Below, in pieces: positions 28,801 to 36,215 of a DNA stretch of 64,000 nt (within the stretch, counting starts at the first letter, position 1; each line of letters opens with the position of its first letter). Position numbers and translations under genes: made by a program. The DNA comes from Sulfitobacter sp. 20_GPM-1509m (GTDB taxonomy: Bacteria; Pseudomonadota; Alphaproteobacteria; Rhodobacterales; Rhodobacteraceae): contig NZ_JIBC01000010.1 in NCBI RefSeq assembly GCF_000620505.1, forward strand, positions 102,167-166,166, given 5' to 3'. Under the pieces are notes generated by a model that worked only from the letters and a program-made list of their open reading frames with translations, ran no database searches and was not told where the DNA came from.

Positions 28801-29337
28801 GAAGAGGCGATTGCCAAGATCAAGGCGGGCGAACTGGAAGGTCTGAGCGAGGCCGATGAGCAATGGGCACCGCAGATCAACCTGGGCGTTCCTGTACTTA
28901 TTCCCGAGGATTATGTACCGGATCTGGACGTGCGACTGGGCCTGTATCGCCGTCTCAGCGGTCTGAGCACCAAGGTCGAGTTGGAAGGCTTTGCCGCCGA
29001 GTTGATCGACCGGTTCGGCACGCTGCCGCGCGAGGTCAACACGCTGATGCTGGTCGTGCGGATCAAGGCGATGTGCAAACGCGCGGGCATTGCCAAGCTA
29101 GACGGCGGGCCAAAAGGGGCCGTGATCCAGTTCCACAACGACAAGTTCGCGTCGCCTGCGGGCTTGGTCACCTTTATTCAGGACCAGCGCGGGCTGGCCA
29201 AGGTCAAGGACAACAAGATCGTGGTGCGCCGCGACTGGAAATCGGACGCGGACAAGATCAAGGGCGCCTTTGCGATTGCCCGTGATCTGGCGGAAAAGGT
29301 TGTGGCCGAGAAGAAAAAGACCAAGGCAAAGGGTTAA
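25867..29337 (+). CDS. mfd: transcription-repair coupling factor
   Basis: A 1156-residue DNA translocase that removes RNA polymerase stalled at lesions and recruits UvrA. In order: an N-terminal UvrB-like region, the RNA-polymerase interaction (CarD-like) domain with DLIVHVDHGIGRYHGME (about residue 485), and RecG-like helicase lobes with Walker A GDVGFGKTEVAMRAA, the DEEQ box IIDEEQHFGVGHKERLK and TATPIPRTLQ. Motifs TTIVESGLDIP and YQIRGRVGRSK follow, then a TRCF C-terminal domain. Length is normal. It is convergent with an MFS gene, with only 12 bp between the stops. Confidence 0.97.
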   Translation: MTDPAHITVSGAPEGFDATRILAELDRGVPVCHVARDDKRLVAMRDALRFFAPDVPVVVFPAWDCLPYDRVSPNADISAQRMATLAALAHGMPDKFVLLTTLNAATQKLPARSVLREAAFAARVGDRIDDAALRGFLVRMGFVQSPTVTEPGDYAVRGGIIDIYPPGDLGPVRLDLFGDVLDGARRFDPATQRTTEKLDVIELAPVSEVILDEAAVTRFRQNYRLEFGAAGTDDPLYEAISAGRKHQGAEHWLSFFHDHLETLFDYLPNAAITLDDQVTPTRLARWDTIADQYETRRLAMLNRSKMDTVYKPAPPQGLYLDDAAWEAAVKGRRVVQFRALAQSTGLGVVDAGGRIGRNFSPERQQETISLFGALAAHIKAKLADGPVVVASYSAGARERLSGLIEDEGLAETIPITDGTRIGKRGLHLVVWALEHGFEGPVGDKHLTVISEQDVLGDRLIRQPKRKRRADNFLTEATSLTPGDLIVHVDHGIGRYHGMEVITAAGAAHECLLLEYAENSKLYLPVENIELLSKYGHDEGLLDRLGGGAWQSKKAKLKERIREMADKLIRIAAERALRRAPVLEPPPGMWDAFSARFPYEETDDQLKAIGDVIQDLTSGAPMDRLVVGDVGFGKTEVAMRAAFVAAMAGVQVAVIAPTTLLARQHYKSFSERFRGFPIEVRTLSRFVSTKEASDTREAMSRGTADIVIGTHALLAKNTRFKDLGLLIIDEEQHFGVGHKERLKQMRSDVHVLTLTATPIPRTLQLSLTGVRDLSIIGTPPVDRLAIRTYVSEFDTVTIREALLREHYRGGQSFYVVPRLSDLPEIEEFLKAQLPELTYVVAHGQMAAGELDDRMNAFYDGKFDVLLATTIVESGLDIPTANTMVVHRADMFGLAQLYQIRGRVGRSKTRAYAYLTTKPRAKLTAVAEKRLRVLGSLDTLGAGFTLASQDLDIRGAGNLLGEEQSGQMRDVGFELYQSMLEEAIAKIKAGELEGLSEADEQWAPQINLGVPVLIPEDYVPDLDVRLGLYRRLSGLSTKVELEGFAAELIDRFGTLPREVNTLMLVVRIKAMCKRAGIAKLDGGPKGAVIQFHNDKFASPAGLVTFIQDQRGLAKVKDNKIVVRRDWKSDADKIKGAFAIARDLAEKVVAEKKKTKAKG

Positions 29338-29349
29338 GCGTAAGGTCTG

Positions 29350-30567
29350 CTAGACCTGCGCCTCGGCCCGTTCGATCCGGCCCATCCACAGCATCAGCAC
29401 ATAGCCCACCGCCACGAACAGCAGGGCGGCAACGGCCAGGGGGCGCGCGGTTCCGTCATAGAACAGCGCCACGGGGGATGCGATGGCGGCGGCGGCCAGC
29501 GTGGAAAACGCGCCGATCACGGATGCGGCCATGCCCGCGATATGGCCCATCGGGTCCATGGCGATGGCGTTCAGGTTGCCGATGGCAAAGCTGGCGGTGC
29601 AGAACAGCGACAGCTGCCACAGCAGGAACAGGTAGAATTCGCCCGGCAGATGCGCGGTGGTCAGCGCCAGCATCGCCGCCGCCAGAACGACCTGTGTGGC
29701 CAGCGCCCAGGTCACCAGACGCCGCATCCCCAGCCGCACCACCACCAGCGCGTTCGTCAGGCTGGCCAACCCCGACACCAGCGCCACCAGCCCGAACCAG
29801 AACGGAAAGCTGTCACCGCGCCCGTAGACATCGGCATAGATCGGCTGGATCAGCATCAGCGTGCTGAACAGCATCGCCACGATCAGGGTTTGCACGATGA
29901 TCGACAGGCGCACGGTGGGATGTCGGAACATCTCGATCACCGCGTCGCGCATCAGGCGCAGGCGCAGCGGGCGGCGTGCTTCGCGGGGCAGGGTTTCAGG
30001 CAACCGCAGGCCCAGCCAGCCCACGGATACGACCGAGAACACCACGAACGCCCCGAAAATGCCGCGCCATCCGGTAAAGCCCATGATCAGGGCCCCCATG
30101 GCGGGGGCAAAGGCGGGCACCAGCGTAAAGATCATCATCACGATGGACATGATCCGCGCCATGCCACGACCTTCGTAGAGATCGCGGATGATCGCCAGCG
30201 CCACGACGCGCGGACCCGCGGCCCCCAGACCCTGAAAGAACCGCGCGATCAGCACCGGCACAAAGCTGTCTTCGTACCAGCCTACCGCGGCCGAGAGGAT
30301 GTAAAGGGCCGCACCCGCATAAACCACCGGCTTGCGCCCCAGCGCGTCGGACAGGGGGCCGGTGAAGAATGTGCCCAGCCCCATGCCCATCAGGAACACG
30401 GTCAGGATCAGCGCCGCCTGAGCGGCATCGCCATCCGTCAGGTCGTCTGCGATCTGCGGCAGGGCGGGCAGCATCGCGTCGATGGAAAAGGCGATGGTTG
30501 CGAACATCATGCCCATCAGCGCGATGAATTCGACACGGCCGATAGGCGAGGATTTTTGAGTGGTCAT
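29350..30567 (-). CDS. Bcr/CflA-type multidrug efflux MFS transporter
   Basis: A 405-residue inner-membrane protein with about twelve transmembrane helices. The N-terminal FSIDAMLPALPQIADDL is typical of the Bcr/CflA drug:H+ antiporter subfamily, followed by the MFS loop GPLSDALGRKPVV. Substrates could include bicyclomycin, chloramphenicol or sulphonamides in relatives; none can be assigned here. The start at 30567 is chosen because CCAGGAG lies about ten bases upstream; the frame continues further without a ribosome site. No dedicated regulator is adjacent. Confidence 0.9.
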   Translation of the reverse strand: MTTQKSSPIGRVEFIALMGMMFATIAFSIDAMLPALPQIADDLTDGDAAQAALILTVFLMGMGLGTFFTGPLSDALGRKPVVYAGAALYILSAAVGWYEDSFVPVLIARFFQGLGAAGPRVVALAIIRDLYEGRGMARIMSIVMMIFTLVPAFAPAMGALIMGFTGWRGIFGAFVVFSVVSVGWLGLRLPETLPREARRPLRLRLMRDAVIEMFRHPTVRLSIIVQTLIVAMLFSTLMLIQPIYADVYGRGDSFPFWFGLVALVSGLASLTNALVVVRLGMRRLVTWALATQVVLAAAMLALTTAHLPGEFYLFLLWQLSLFCTASFAIGNLNAIAMDPMGHIAGMAASVIGAFSTLAAAAIASPVALFYDGTARPLAVAALLFVAVGYVLMLWMGRIERAEAQV

Positions 30568-30673
30568 GGGCGGTTGGCTCCTGGAAGTGGCGCGCAACGG
30601 CGTCATACACGCGGGGGTTTAACCCAGCGTTTTCAGGATCACAATGCCGGGCAAAGGCCCGTGACGGGACGTG

Positions 30674-31087
30674 TCAGGCGGCGCTGACCCGTTGCTGGAT
30701 GCGTTCTTTCAACTCGGTCGTGGACACATCCTGGGTGCGCGGCAGGTAAATCACCCGCGTGAGATCGCCCAGATCGTCGAAATGGCCGGTCCAGTCGTCG
30801 CCCATGGCAAAGATCGACACGTTGTAATTCACGATGTCCGACCGCTTTTGCGCCCAGCTTTCCTCGGGGATCACGCGGGCGACATAGCGGCAGGCTTCCA
30901 GTATCTCGCGGCGCTGGCCATAGGGCATCACGCACCGCTTGCCTTTGACCGCGTTGAATTCATCGGTCGAACAGCCCACGATCAATTCGTCACCCAGTTG
31001 CGAAAGGCGCTGCAACAGGCGCACGTGGCCGTGGTGGAACAGATCGAAAGTGCCATAAGTCAGGACGGTGGTCGCAGGACGGATCAT
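30674..31087 (-). CDS. cytidylyltransferase-family protein, glycerol-3-phosphate cytidylyltransferase-like
   Basis: A 137-residue nucleotidyltransferase of the TagD type: TYGTFDLFHHGHVRLLQR carries the HxGH nucleotide site and RTQDVSTTELKERI replaces the RTEGISTT signature. TagD-like enzymes make CDP-glycerol; close relatives act on other phosphorylated alcohols or sugars. It overlaps the upstream LicD-like gene by 4 nt, so the two are probably one functional unit that activates and transfers a phospho-alcohol. A longer in-frame start exists but would lie inside the upstream gene. Confidence 0.88.
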   Translation of the reverse strand: MIRPATTVLTYGTFDLFHHGHVRLLQRLSQLGDELIVGCSTDEFNAVKGKRCVMPYGQRREILEACRYVARVIPEESWAQKRSDIVNYNVSIFAMGDDWTGHFDDLGDLTRVIYLPRTQDVSTTELKERIQQRVSAA

Positions 31088-31995
31088 TTGGCCAGCCTTT
31101 TCAGGAAGGGGGCAAAGCGGTCGTTCGCAGCGGCCCAGGGGAATTTGAACAGCGGATCGGGCGTATCCCATCCGGCGCCATAGTTCAGCGTCAGCATCTT
31201 TTCGGGCACGGCGGGCAGGGCGTTGCCGGTCACCGCGCATTTGCGCAGCGGCAGCACGTCTTCCAGTGCCAGTTCGCCGTGGGTGTGCGGATAGACAAAA
31301 ACCTTGCCGCCTTGCACCCAGGCGGGGAACAGGTCGATCTGGGTCTGGCCTGCAGGTGTCAGCTTGTAGATCGCGGCCTGATTGTGGTTGTCCTCATCAA
31401 ACAGTGCCAGCTCTTGCAGGCGGCCCTTGAGGGCGCGCCATTCCTGCGCGGCCTCTTCCTCGGTGCCTGCTTTCAGGATCACGGCAAGGTCGATGTCGTC
31501 GTCATGTGCGATCAGCTTTTCGTCGCGGACCACGCCCAGCAGGGTGCCCGAGTTCAGGAACACCTCGTAGCCTTCGTCGCGCAGCGCGCTGAGGTGGCTT
31601 TCGACCTGTGCCCAGACACTTTCGTGGTCCAGATCGGCAAAGGTCTGGCGGTCATAGCCGTGGTTGGTCAGCGTTTCGGGAAAAAGATAGCTGCGCAGCC
31701 GCGCGTCAAAGGCTTCGAAGGCGTCCAGTTGCCCGGCTTTTTCGCGCCGGTCGCGCAGCTTGTTCAGCCAGCCGAAAACGCGGGCAGGGCGGATGCGGCC
31801 GATCACGGCCAGCATGATCACACCCTCGAGCCATTCAATGGACAACGGGCGGCGCTTCAGCTCGTTCAACTCGATGTAATAGGACCAATGGTCCAGATCT
31901 GTGGATTTTGTTGCAATTTCGGCCAGTGCGATCATCCGTATTTCGGATATGCGCAGGCTTCTCGCCTCCGAGGGCGATACCTGTTGTTCTGCCAT
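31084..31995 (-). CDS. LicD-like phosphotransferase/nucleotidyltransferase-fold protein
   Basis: A 303-residue protein. The first 125 residues are helical and unrecognised. From about residue 135 comes the LicD signature: SGTLLGVVRDEKLIAHDDDI, with the acidic DDDID metal cluster, and near the C-terminus LNYGAGWDTP. LicD-family proteins transfer phosphocholine or other phospho-groups from CDP-activated donors onto surface glycans. The adjacent cytidylyltransferase (4-nt overlap) would supply such a donor. No signal peptide is visible, so the reaction would be cytoplasmic. The acceptor is unknown; no glycan locus is nearby. Confidence 0.78.
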   Translation of the reverse strand: MAEQQVSPSEARSLRISEIRMIALAEIATKSTDLDHWSYYIELNELKRRPLSIEWLEGVIMLAVIGRIRPARVFGWLNKLRDRREKAGQLDAFEAFDARLRSYLFPETLTNHGYDRQTFADLDHESVWAQVESHLSALRDEGYEVFLNSGTLLGVVRDEKLIAHDDDIDLAVILKAGTEEEAAQEWRALKGRLQELALFDEDNHNQAAIYKLTPAGQTQIDLFPAWVQGGKVFVYPHTHGELALEDVLPLRKCAVTGNALPAVPEKMLTLNYGAGWDTPDPLFKFPWAAANDRFAPFLKRLAK

Positions 31996-32120
31996 GTCAC
32001 CCGCTCAATAGGTTATTTTTATTATTAGAAACGGGGGCTTTTGCCCCTCATTGCTGACAGGTTACGGCAGGTTGGCGGGTTTTGCTACAATTTTGTTAAG
32101 ATTAAGGCAGGCAACAGGGC

Positions 32121-32774
32121 TTAGCTGTTGCTTTCTTGCGCCGTCAGTTCCGCGATCACCTTGGACCACAGGTCGGGGGGCTGTGCGCCGGGGACGGCGT
32201 GTTTGCCCGCAACGATGAAGGTGGGCACCGATGTGATGCCCATCTTGCGGCTGTGCGCGTCGCGGTCGATGATCTGTTGTTGATCGGCGTCGGTGTCCAG
32301 CAAGCGGCGGATCACGGCCGCGTCCAGTTCGATGCCGTCGGCAATGTCGGCCAGCGTGTCGGTGTCGCCGATGTCGCGGCCTTCGACGAAATAGGCCTTG
32401 AACAGGGACGACACGGCGGCGGTCTGGCGGCCTTCGATGCCGGCCCAGTGGATCAGCCGGTGGGCGTTCAGGGTGTTGGGCGTGCGCTTCATCGCCTCAA
32501 AGTCGATTTTCAGGCCTGCTTTTTGCGCGTGTTCGACCACGGGCGCATAGGCTTTGACCGCGCCTTCCTTGCCGCCGAACTTGGCCTCGAGATAGGCGCG
32601 GCGGTCCATGCCTTCGGCGGGCATGTCGGGGTTCAGCTGGAAGGGATGCCATTCGATGACAAAGGGATGATCGGGGTTCTGCTCAAGCGCGCGGTCCAGA
32701 TAGGTTTTGCCGATATAGCACCACGGGCAAATCGGATCGGACATGATATCAAGCTTGATCGTGGTTGCGGGCAT
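32121..32774 (-). CDS. DsbA family oxidoreductase, FrnE-like
   Basis: A 217-residue thioredoxin-fold protein without a signal peptide, so cytoplasmic. The N-terminal IMSDPICPWCYIGK has the CPWC redox motif; the cis-proline loop is GITSVPTFIV near residue 185, between which lies the helical insertion of the FrnE/2-hydroxychromene-2-carboxylate isomerase group. FrnE proteins have disulphide oxidoreductase activity linked to oxidative-stress tolerance in other bacteria. ATG at 32774 is preferred because AAGG lies eight bases upstream. Confidence 0.9.
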   Translation of the reverse strand: MPATTIKLDIMSDPICPWCYIGKTYLDRALEQNPDHPFVIEWHPFQLNPDMPAEGMDRRAYLEAKFGGKEGAVKAYAPVVEHAQKAGLKIDFEAMKRTPNTLNAHRLIHWAGIEGRQTAAVSSLFKAYFVEGRDIGDTDTLADIADGIELDAAVIRRLLDTDADQQQIIDRDAHSRKMGITSVPTFIVAGKHAVPGAQPPDLWSKVIAELTAQESNS

Positions 32775-32835
32775 CGGGGTCACCTTGGTTGTTTGGGGTC
32801 ACATAGCGGGGTTTGGGGCTGGATGCACCCCCCGC

Positions 32836-34362
32836 TTACGTGGGTGTGATCTGGCCTGCGTCAAAGGCCGCGCGCAACTGGCGGCGCAGGATCTTGTTGT
32901 TGGCACCTGTGGGCAGGGCGTCGACATGGACAAAAAGGCGCGGACGTTTGTATTGCGCAAGGCGCGGTTCGGCCCAGGCTTTCAGTTCGGTTTCGTCCAG
33001 TTCCGCAGGGCCGGTGTAGAAGGCGGCGATCACGCGGGTGTCTGCCTTGACCAATACGTCGGTCGCAGCGACGGCGGTGATGCCGCCATGTGACAACAGA
33101 GCCTGTTCCACCTCGATGGGAGAGACACGGTAGCCGCCTGCGTTCATCATATCATCAGCGCGGCCCAGATATGTGACCTGATAATCGGCGTCCATCTGCG
33201 CCTCGTCTCCGGTCAGGAACCAGTCGCCTGCAAATTTCTGGGCGGTTTCCTCGGGCGCGCCGATATATTCCAGCATCAGCCCCGGATCGCTGCGGTGCAC
33301 GGCGATGATGCCCGGCAGGCCGATGGGCTGTGGCGTGCCCGCCTCGTCGACGATGGCGATGTGACGGCCCGGTTGCGGCTGGCCGGATGCTCCTGCGGCG
33401 GCGGGATTGGTCGGGCTGGACGAGATGAAGGTGGAACATTCGGACATGCCGTAAGCCTCGTAGACAGGCGTGCCCGTGGCCGCGACCCATGCGTCGCGAA
33501 TGCGGTCGGGCAGCTTTTCCCCCGCGCTCAGCCCGTGGCGCAGGACGGGCAGGGACAGCGTCTCGCGCCCTTTCAGCATCTGGCGATAGACGCCGGGGGC
33601 GGCGGCAAAGATGGTGGCGCGGTGATGGGCCAGCAGATCGGGCAGATCCGCCGCAGCGGTGCCCGGCGCGGGGATCAGCGCCGTGGCGCCCAGCGTCCAG
33701 GGATCCATCAGGCCGGTGCCCAGCGTATAGGTCCAGTTGAACGCACCCGCATGGCACAGCCGGTCATCACTGCGCAGCCCGTACCAACCCTGATGCATCA
33801 TCCCGCGCGCCCAGATCGCACGATGCGCATGGGCCACGGCGCGCGGTTTGCCGGAGGTGCCAGAGGTATAGATCACATAGGCCATCCGGTCGGGATCGCC
33901 CATGGCAGCATTCGCTGGAGGCAAGGTACGCATGGCTTGCAGGTCGTCCAGCGGGATGCAGCGCGGATCATCCGGGCAGGACACAGCCGGATCGCGCAGG
34001 ATCGCGGCCACGGGCAATTCGGCCAGGATCGCCGCAACCTCGGGGTCCGTCAGCGCCGCCGAGGTCGGGATCGGCACCAGACCCGCCCAGATGGCCCCAA
34101 GGTAGGCAATCGGGAAATCCACCGTATTGCCCAGCCGCATCAACACCATCTGCCCGGCCTCGGCGTGCTGCAGCAGCCCCGTCGCGGTGCCACGAATGGC
34201 AGCAATCAGGTCGGCATAGGTCCAGTCGTCGGAATGATCCGAATGCAGGATGCTCAGCGCCGGATGATCAGGTCGCGCGGCACCTGCACGCAGGACGTGA
34301 TCGGCCATGTTGAACGGGGCGGGGCAGCGGGGGTGAACCCCTTGGGCAAAGATAGACAGCAT
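32836..34362 (-). CDS. AMP-dependent acyl-CoA synthetase, benzoate-CoA-ligase-like layout
   Basis: A 508-residue ANL-superfamily enzyme that adenylates a carboxylic acid and transfers it to CoA. Visible motifs: A3 YTSGTSGKPRAVAHAH, A5 YGMSECS, A7 TGDEAQMD, A8 GRADDMMNAGGYRVSPIEVE and the C-terminal lysine in GANNKILRRQL. The N-terminal PAPFNMADHVLRAG resembles aryl-CoA and medium-chain ligases, but substrate specificity is not readable. It is divergent from an XRE-cupin regulator whose start is 65 bp away, which suggests substrate-responsive control. Confidence 0.9.
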   Translation of the reverse strand: MLSIFAQGVHPRCPAPFNMADHVLRAGAARPDHPALSILHSDHSDDWTYADLIAAIRGTATGLLQHAEAGQMVLMRLGNTVDFPIAYLGAIWAGLVPIPTSAALTDPEVAAILAELPVAAILRDPAVSCPDDPRCIPLDDLQAMRTLPPANAAMGDPDRMAYVIYTSGTSGKPRAVAHAHRAIWARGMMHQGWYGLRSDDRLCHAGAFNWTYTLGTGLMDPWTLGATALIPAPGTAAADLPDLLAHHRATIFAAAPGVYRQMLKGRETLSLPVLRHGLSAGEKLPDRIRDAWVAATGTPVYEAYGMSECSTFISSSPTNPAAAGASGQPQPGRHIAIVDEAGTPQPIGLPGIIAVHRSDPGLMLEYIGAPEETAQKFAGDWFLTGDEAQMDADYQVTYLGRADDMMNAGGYRVSPIEVEQALLSHGGITAVAATDVLVKADTRVIAAFYTGPAELDETELKAWAEPRLAQYKRPRLFVHVDALPTGANNKILRRQLRAAFDAGQITPT

Positions 34363-34427
34363 GGCAAATCGGTAGCCCGCCCGCAGCGCCGTTGCAAGGC
34401 GTTGGGGCGCAGCTTATAGAAATGGCC

Positions 34428-35051
34428 ATGACAGGAAGGAGCCCCAGATCGCTGATAGAAATCGCCCGCACCAGCGGCGAGGATATGCCTGCGCAGCCTC
34501 TCGACCTGGGCGCGCGGGTGCGTGATCTGCGCAAGGCGCGCGACTGGACGCTGGAACAGGCGGCGAAACAGGCGGGCATTGCGCGCTCGACCCTGTCCAA
34601 GATCGAGAACGGTCAGATGTCGCCCACCTATGACGCGCTGAAAAAGCTGGCCGTGGGCCTGCAGATTTCCGTGCCGCAGCTGTTCACCCCGCCACAGGCC
34701 GAGCGGGTGAATGGCCGTATGTCGGTGACCAAGGACGGGCAGGGCAACCATCAGGCCACGGCCACCTATGAGCACGAATTGCTGGCCGAAACGCTGGTGA
34801 AAAAGCAGATGCTGCCGTACCGCGCCCGTGTGCGCGCCCGCAGCATGGACGAATTCGACGGCTGGGTGCGCCATGACGGCGAAGAGTTTCTATACGTGCT
34901 GACAGGGGTCATCACGCTGTACACGGAATTCTACGAGCCCATCGAGATGCGGCGCGGCGACAGTGCCTATTACGACGCGACCATGGGCCACAACGTGGTT
35001 AGCACCAGTCCCGAGGATGCGATGATCCTTTGGGTGACCTCGCTGACCTGA
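34428..35051 (+). CDS. XRE-family transcriptional regulator with C-terminal cupin
   Basis: About 207 residues. The helix-turn-helix (LGARVRDLRKARDWTLEQAA, then GIARSTLSKIENGQMSP) is followed by a cupin_2 domain with FDGWVRHDGEEFLYVLTG and MRRGDSAYYDA. Such proteins sense small ligands through the cupin and often control the neighbouring gene, here the divergent acyl-CoA ligase. The start is uncertain: ATG 34428 has no ribosome site, and ATG 34485, closely preceded by GAGG, would give 188 residues with both domains intact. It is convergent with aqpS. Confidence 0.88.
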   Translation: MTGRSPRSLIEIARTSGEDMPAQPLDLGARVRDLRKARDWTLEQAAKQAGIARSTLSKIENGQMSPTYDALKKLAVGLQISVPQLFTPPQAERVNGRMSVTKDGQGNHQATATYEHELLAETLVKKQMLPYRARVRARSMDEFDGWVRHDGEEFLYVLTGVITLYTEFYEPIEMRRGDSAYYDATMGHNVVSTSPEDAMILWVTSLT

Positions 35052-35702
35052 CTAGTCGCGGAACAGCCGCGTCAGGATCAGATGCGCCAATGGCACCGTG
35101 ATCAGCTGCACCACGATAAAGGCCGCGATATGGCCGGGATAGATGCCCGCAAACGTGTCGGAAAAGCCGCGTGCAATGGTCACCGCAGGGTTGGCAAAGC
35201 TGGTGGATGCGGTGAACCAATAGGCCCCCGTGATGTAGAAGGCGACCAAAGCAGGCACTGCCTCGGGACGTGATTTCAGGCCGCCGAAGATCACGAACAA
35301 CAGCCCAAACGTCGCCATCGCCTCGGACCACCATTGCGCGATGCCGGTGCGGTGCATGGTGGTCGAGGCTTGCAGGATCGGTTGATCGAACATCGCATGT
35401 GTCGCCCAGACGCCGACGATCCCGCCCGCGATCTGAACCAGAACATAACCCACGGCGGGGCGCGTCGTGATCTCGCCGCGCAGCCAAAAGGCCAGCGTCA
35501 CAGCGGGGTTGAAGTGCGCACCCGAAATCGGCCCCAGCGTTGTGATGATCACGTAAAGCATACAGCCCGTGGCCACCGCATTGGCCAGCAACGCGATGGC
35601 GGTGTTTCCGTCCGCCAGCGTCTGTCCCATGATGCCGGAACCGACAACACCCACCAGCAAAAGGGCGGTGCCCAGCCCTTCGGCGACAAATTTGCGCATC
35701 AT
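35052..35702 (-). CDS. aqpS: MIP-family channel, AqpS-like arsenic-linked aquaglyceroporin
   Basis: A 216-residue six-helix channel with both NPA boxes, SGAHFNPAVTLAFW and SFANPAVTIARG. It overlaps the arsenate reductase gene by 4 nt. In Sinorhizobium meliloti AqpS with ArsC gives arsenic tolerance by letting arsenite, formed from arsenate inside, run out down its gradient. The same logic applies here. There is no arsB/acr3 pump, no arsH and no arsR beside it. The symbol is based on family plus context. Confidence 0.83.
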   Translation of the reverse strand: MMRKFVAEGLGTALLLVGVVGSGIMGQTLADGNTAIALLANAVATGCMLYVIITTLGPISGAHFNPAVTLAFWLRGEITTRPAVGYVLVQIAGGIVGVWATHAMFDQPILQASTTMHRTGIAQWWSEAMATFGLLFVIFGGLKSRPEAVPALVAFYITGAYWFTASTSFANPAVTIARGFSDTFAGIYPGHIAAFIVVQLITVPLAHLILTRLFRD

Positions 35703-36175
35703 TGCAGGGTGCCGATCCGTTTCAAAAGCGCGTTCAGCTCGCCCACATCCATCGTTTCAAAAGGATGGTCCAGCAGCGCCTGTGTGCGCCGGTTCAGGAT
35801 CTCGAACGCGGTCTGGAAGGCCGCTTGCTGTTCTGCGTCCGGTGCTGCGGCGGGGTCCTCGACACCCCAGTGCGCGCGCACCGGCGCACCCGGCCACATC
35901 GGGCAGGTCTCGGCCGCGGCAGAGCCACAGACGGTGATCACCAGATCCATGATCGGCGCATCCTCGGCGGCGAATTCGTCCCAGCTTTTGGATCGCGCGC
36001 CAGAGGTGTCGATCTCCATCGCGTCCAGAAGTTTCAGCGATTGCGGATGCACCTGACCCGTCGGGTGTGACCCCGCCGAAAAAGCACGCACGCGGCCAAT
36101 GCCCGCGTCATTCAGGATATGTTCCAACAGGATCGACCGGGCCGAGTTGCCGGTGCACAGGACAAGGATATTCAT
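35699..36175 (-). CDS. arsC: arsenate reductase, low-molecular-weight phosphatase type
   Basis: A 158-residue protein of the LMW tyrosine-phosphatase fold. The P-loop is atypical: VLCTGNSARSI has Cys-Thr-Gly-Asn-Ser-Ala-Arg. Further cysteines lie in ITVCGSAAAETCPMWPG, the usual place of the resolving cysteines in thioredoxin-coupled ArsC. It would reduce arsenate to arsenite for exit through the coupled AqpS-like channel. The start MNILVLC is fixed by family. The orphan peptide-binding gene ends 40 bp upstream, so either a promoter is squeezed there or the three genes share an mRNA. Confidence 0.87.
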   Translation of the reverse strand: MNILVLCTGNSARSILLEHILNDAGIGRVRAFSAGSHPTGQVHPQSLKLLDAMEIDTSGARSKSWDEFAAEDAPIMDLVITVCGSAAAETCPMWPGAPVRAHWGVEDPAAAPDAEQQAAFQTAFEILNRRTQALLDHPFETMDVGELNALLKRIGTLQ

Positions 36176-36215
36176 GAGGCTGCCGTTAACGATCATTTGT
36201 AACGGTTTTGTGACA

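Noticed and set aside
31996..32120. GGGGGCTTTTGCCCC hairpin as an intrinsic terminator after the LicD/FrnE interval
   Set aside because: The stem is short and no T-run follows on either strand; it lies in the leader of the LicD-like gene rather than after a gene end.
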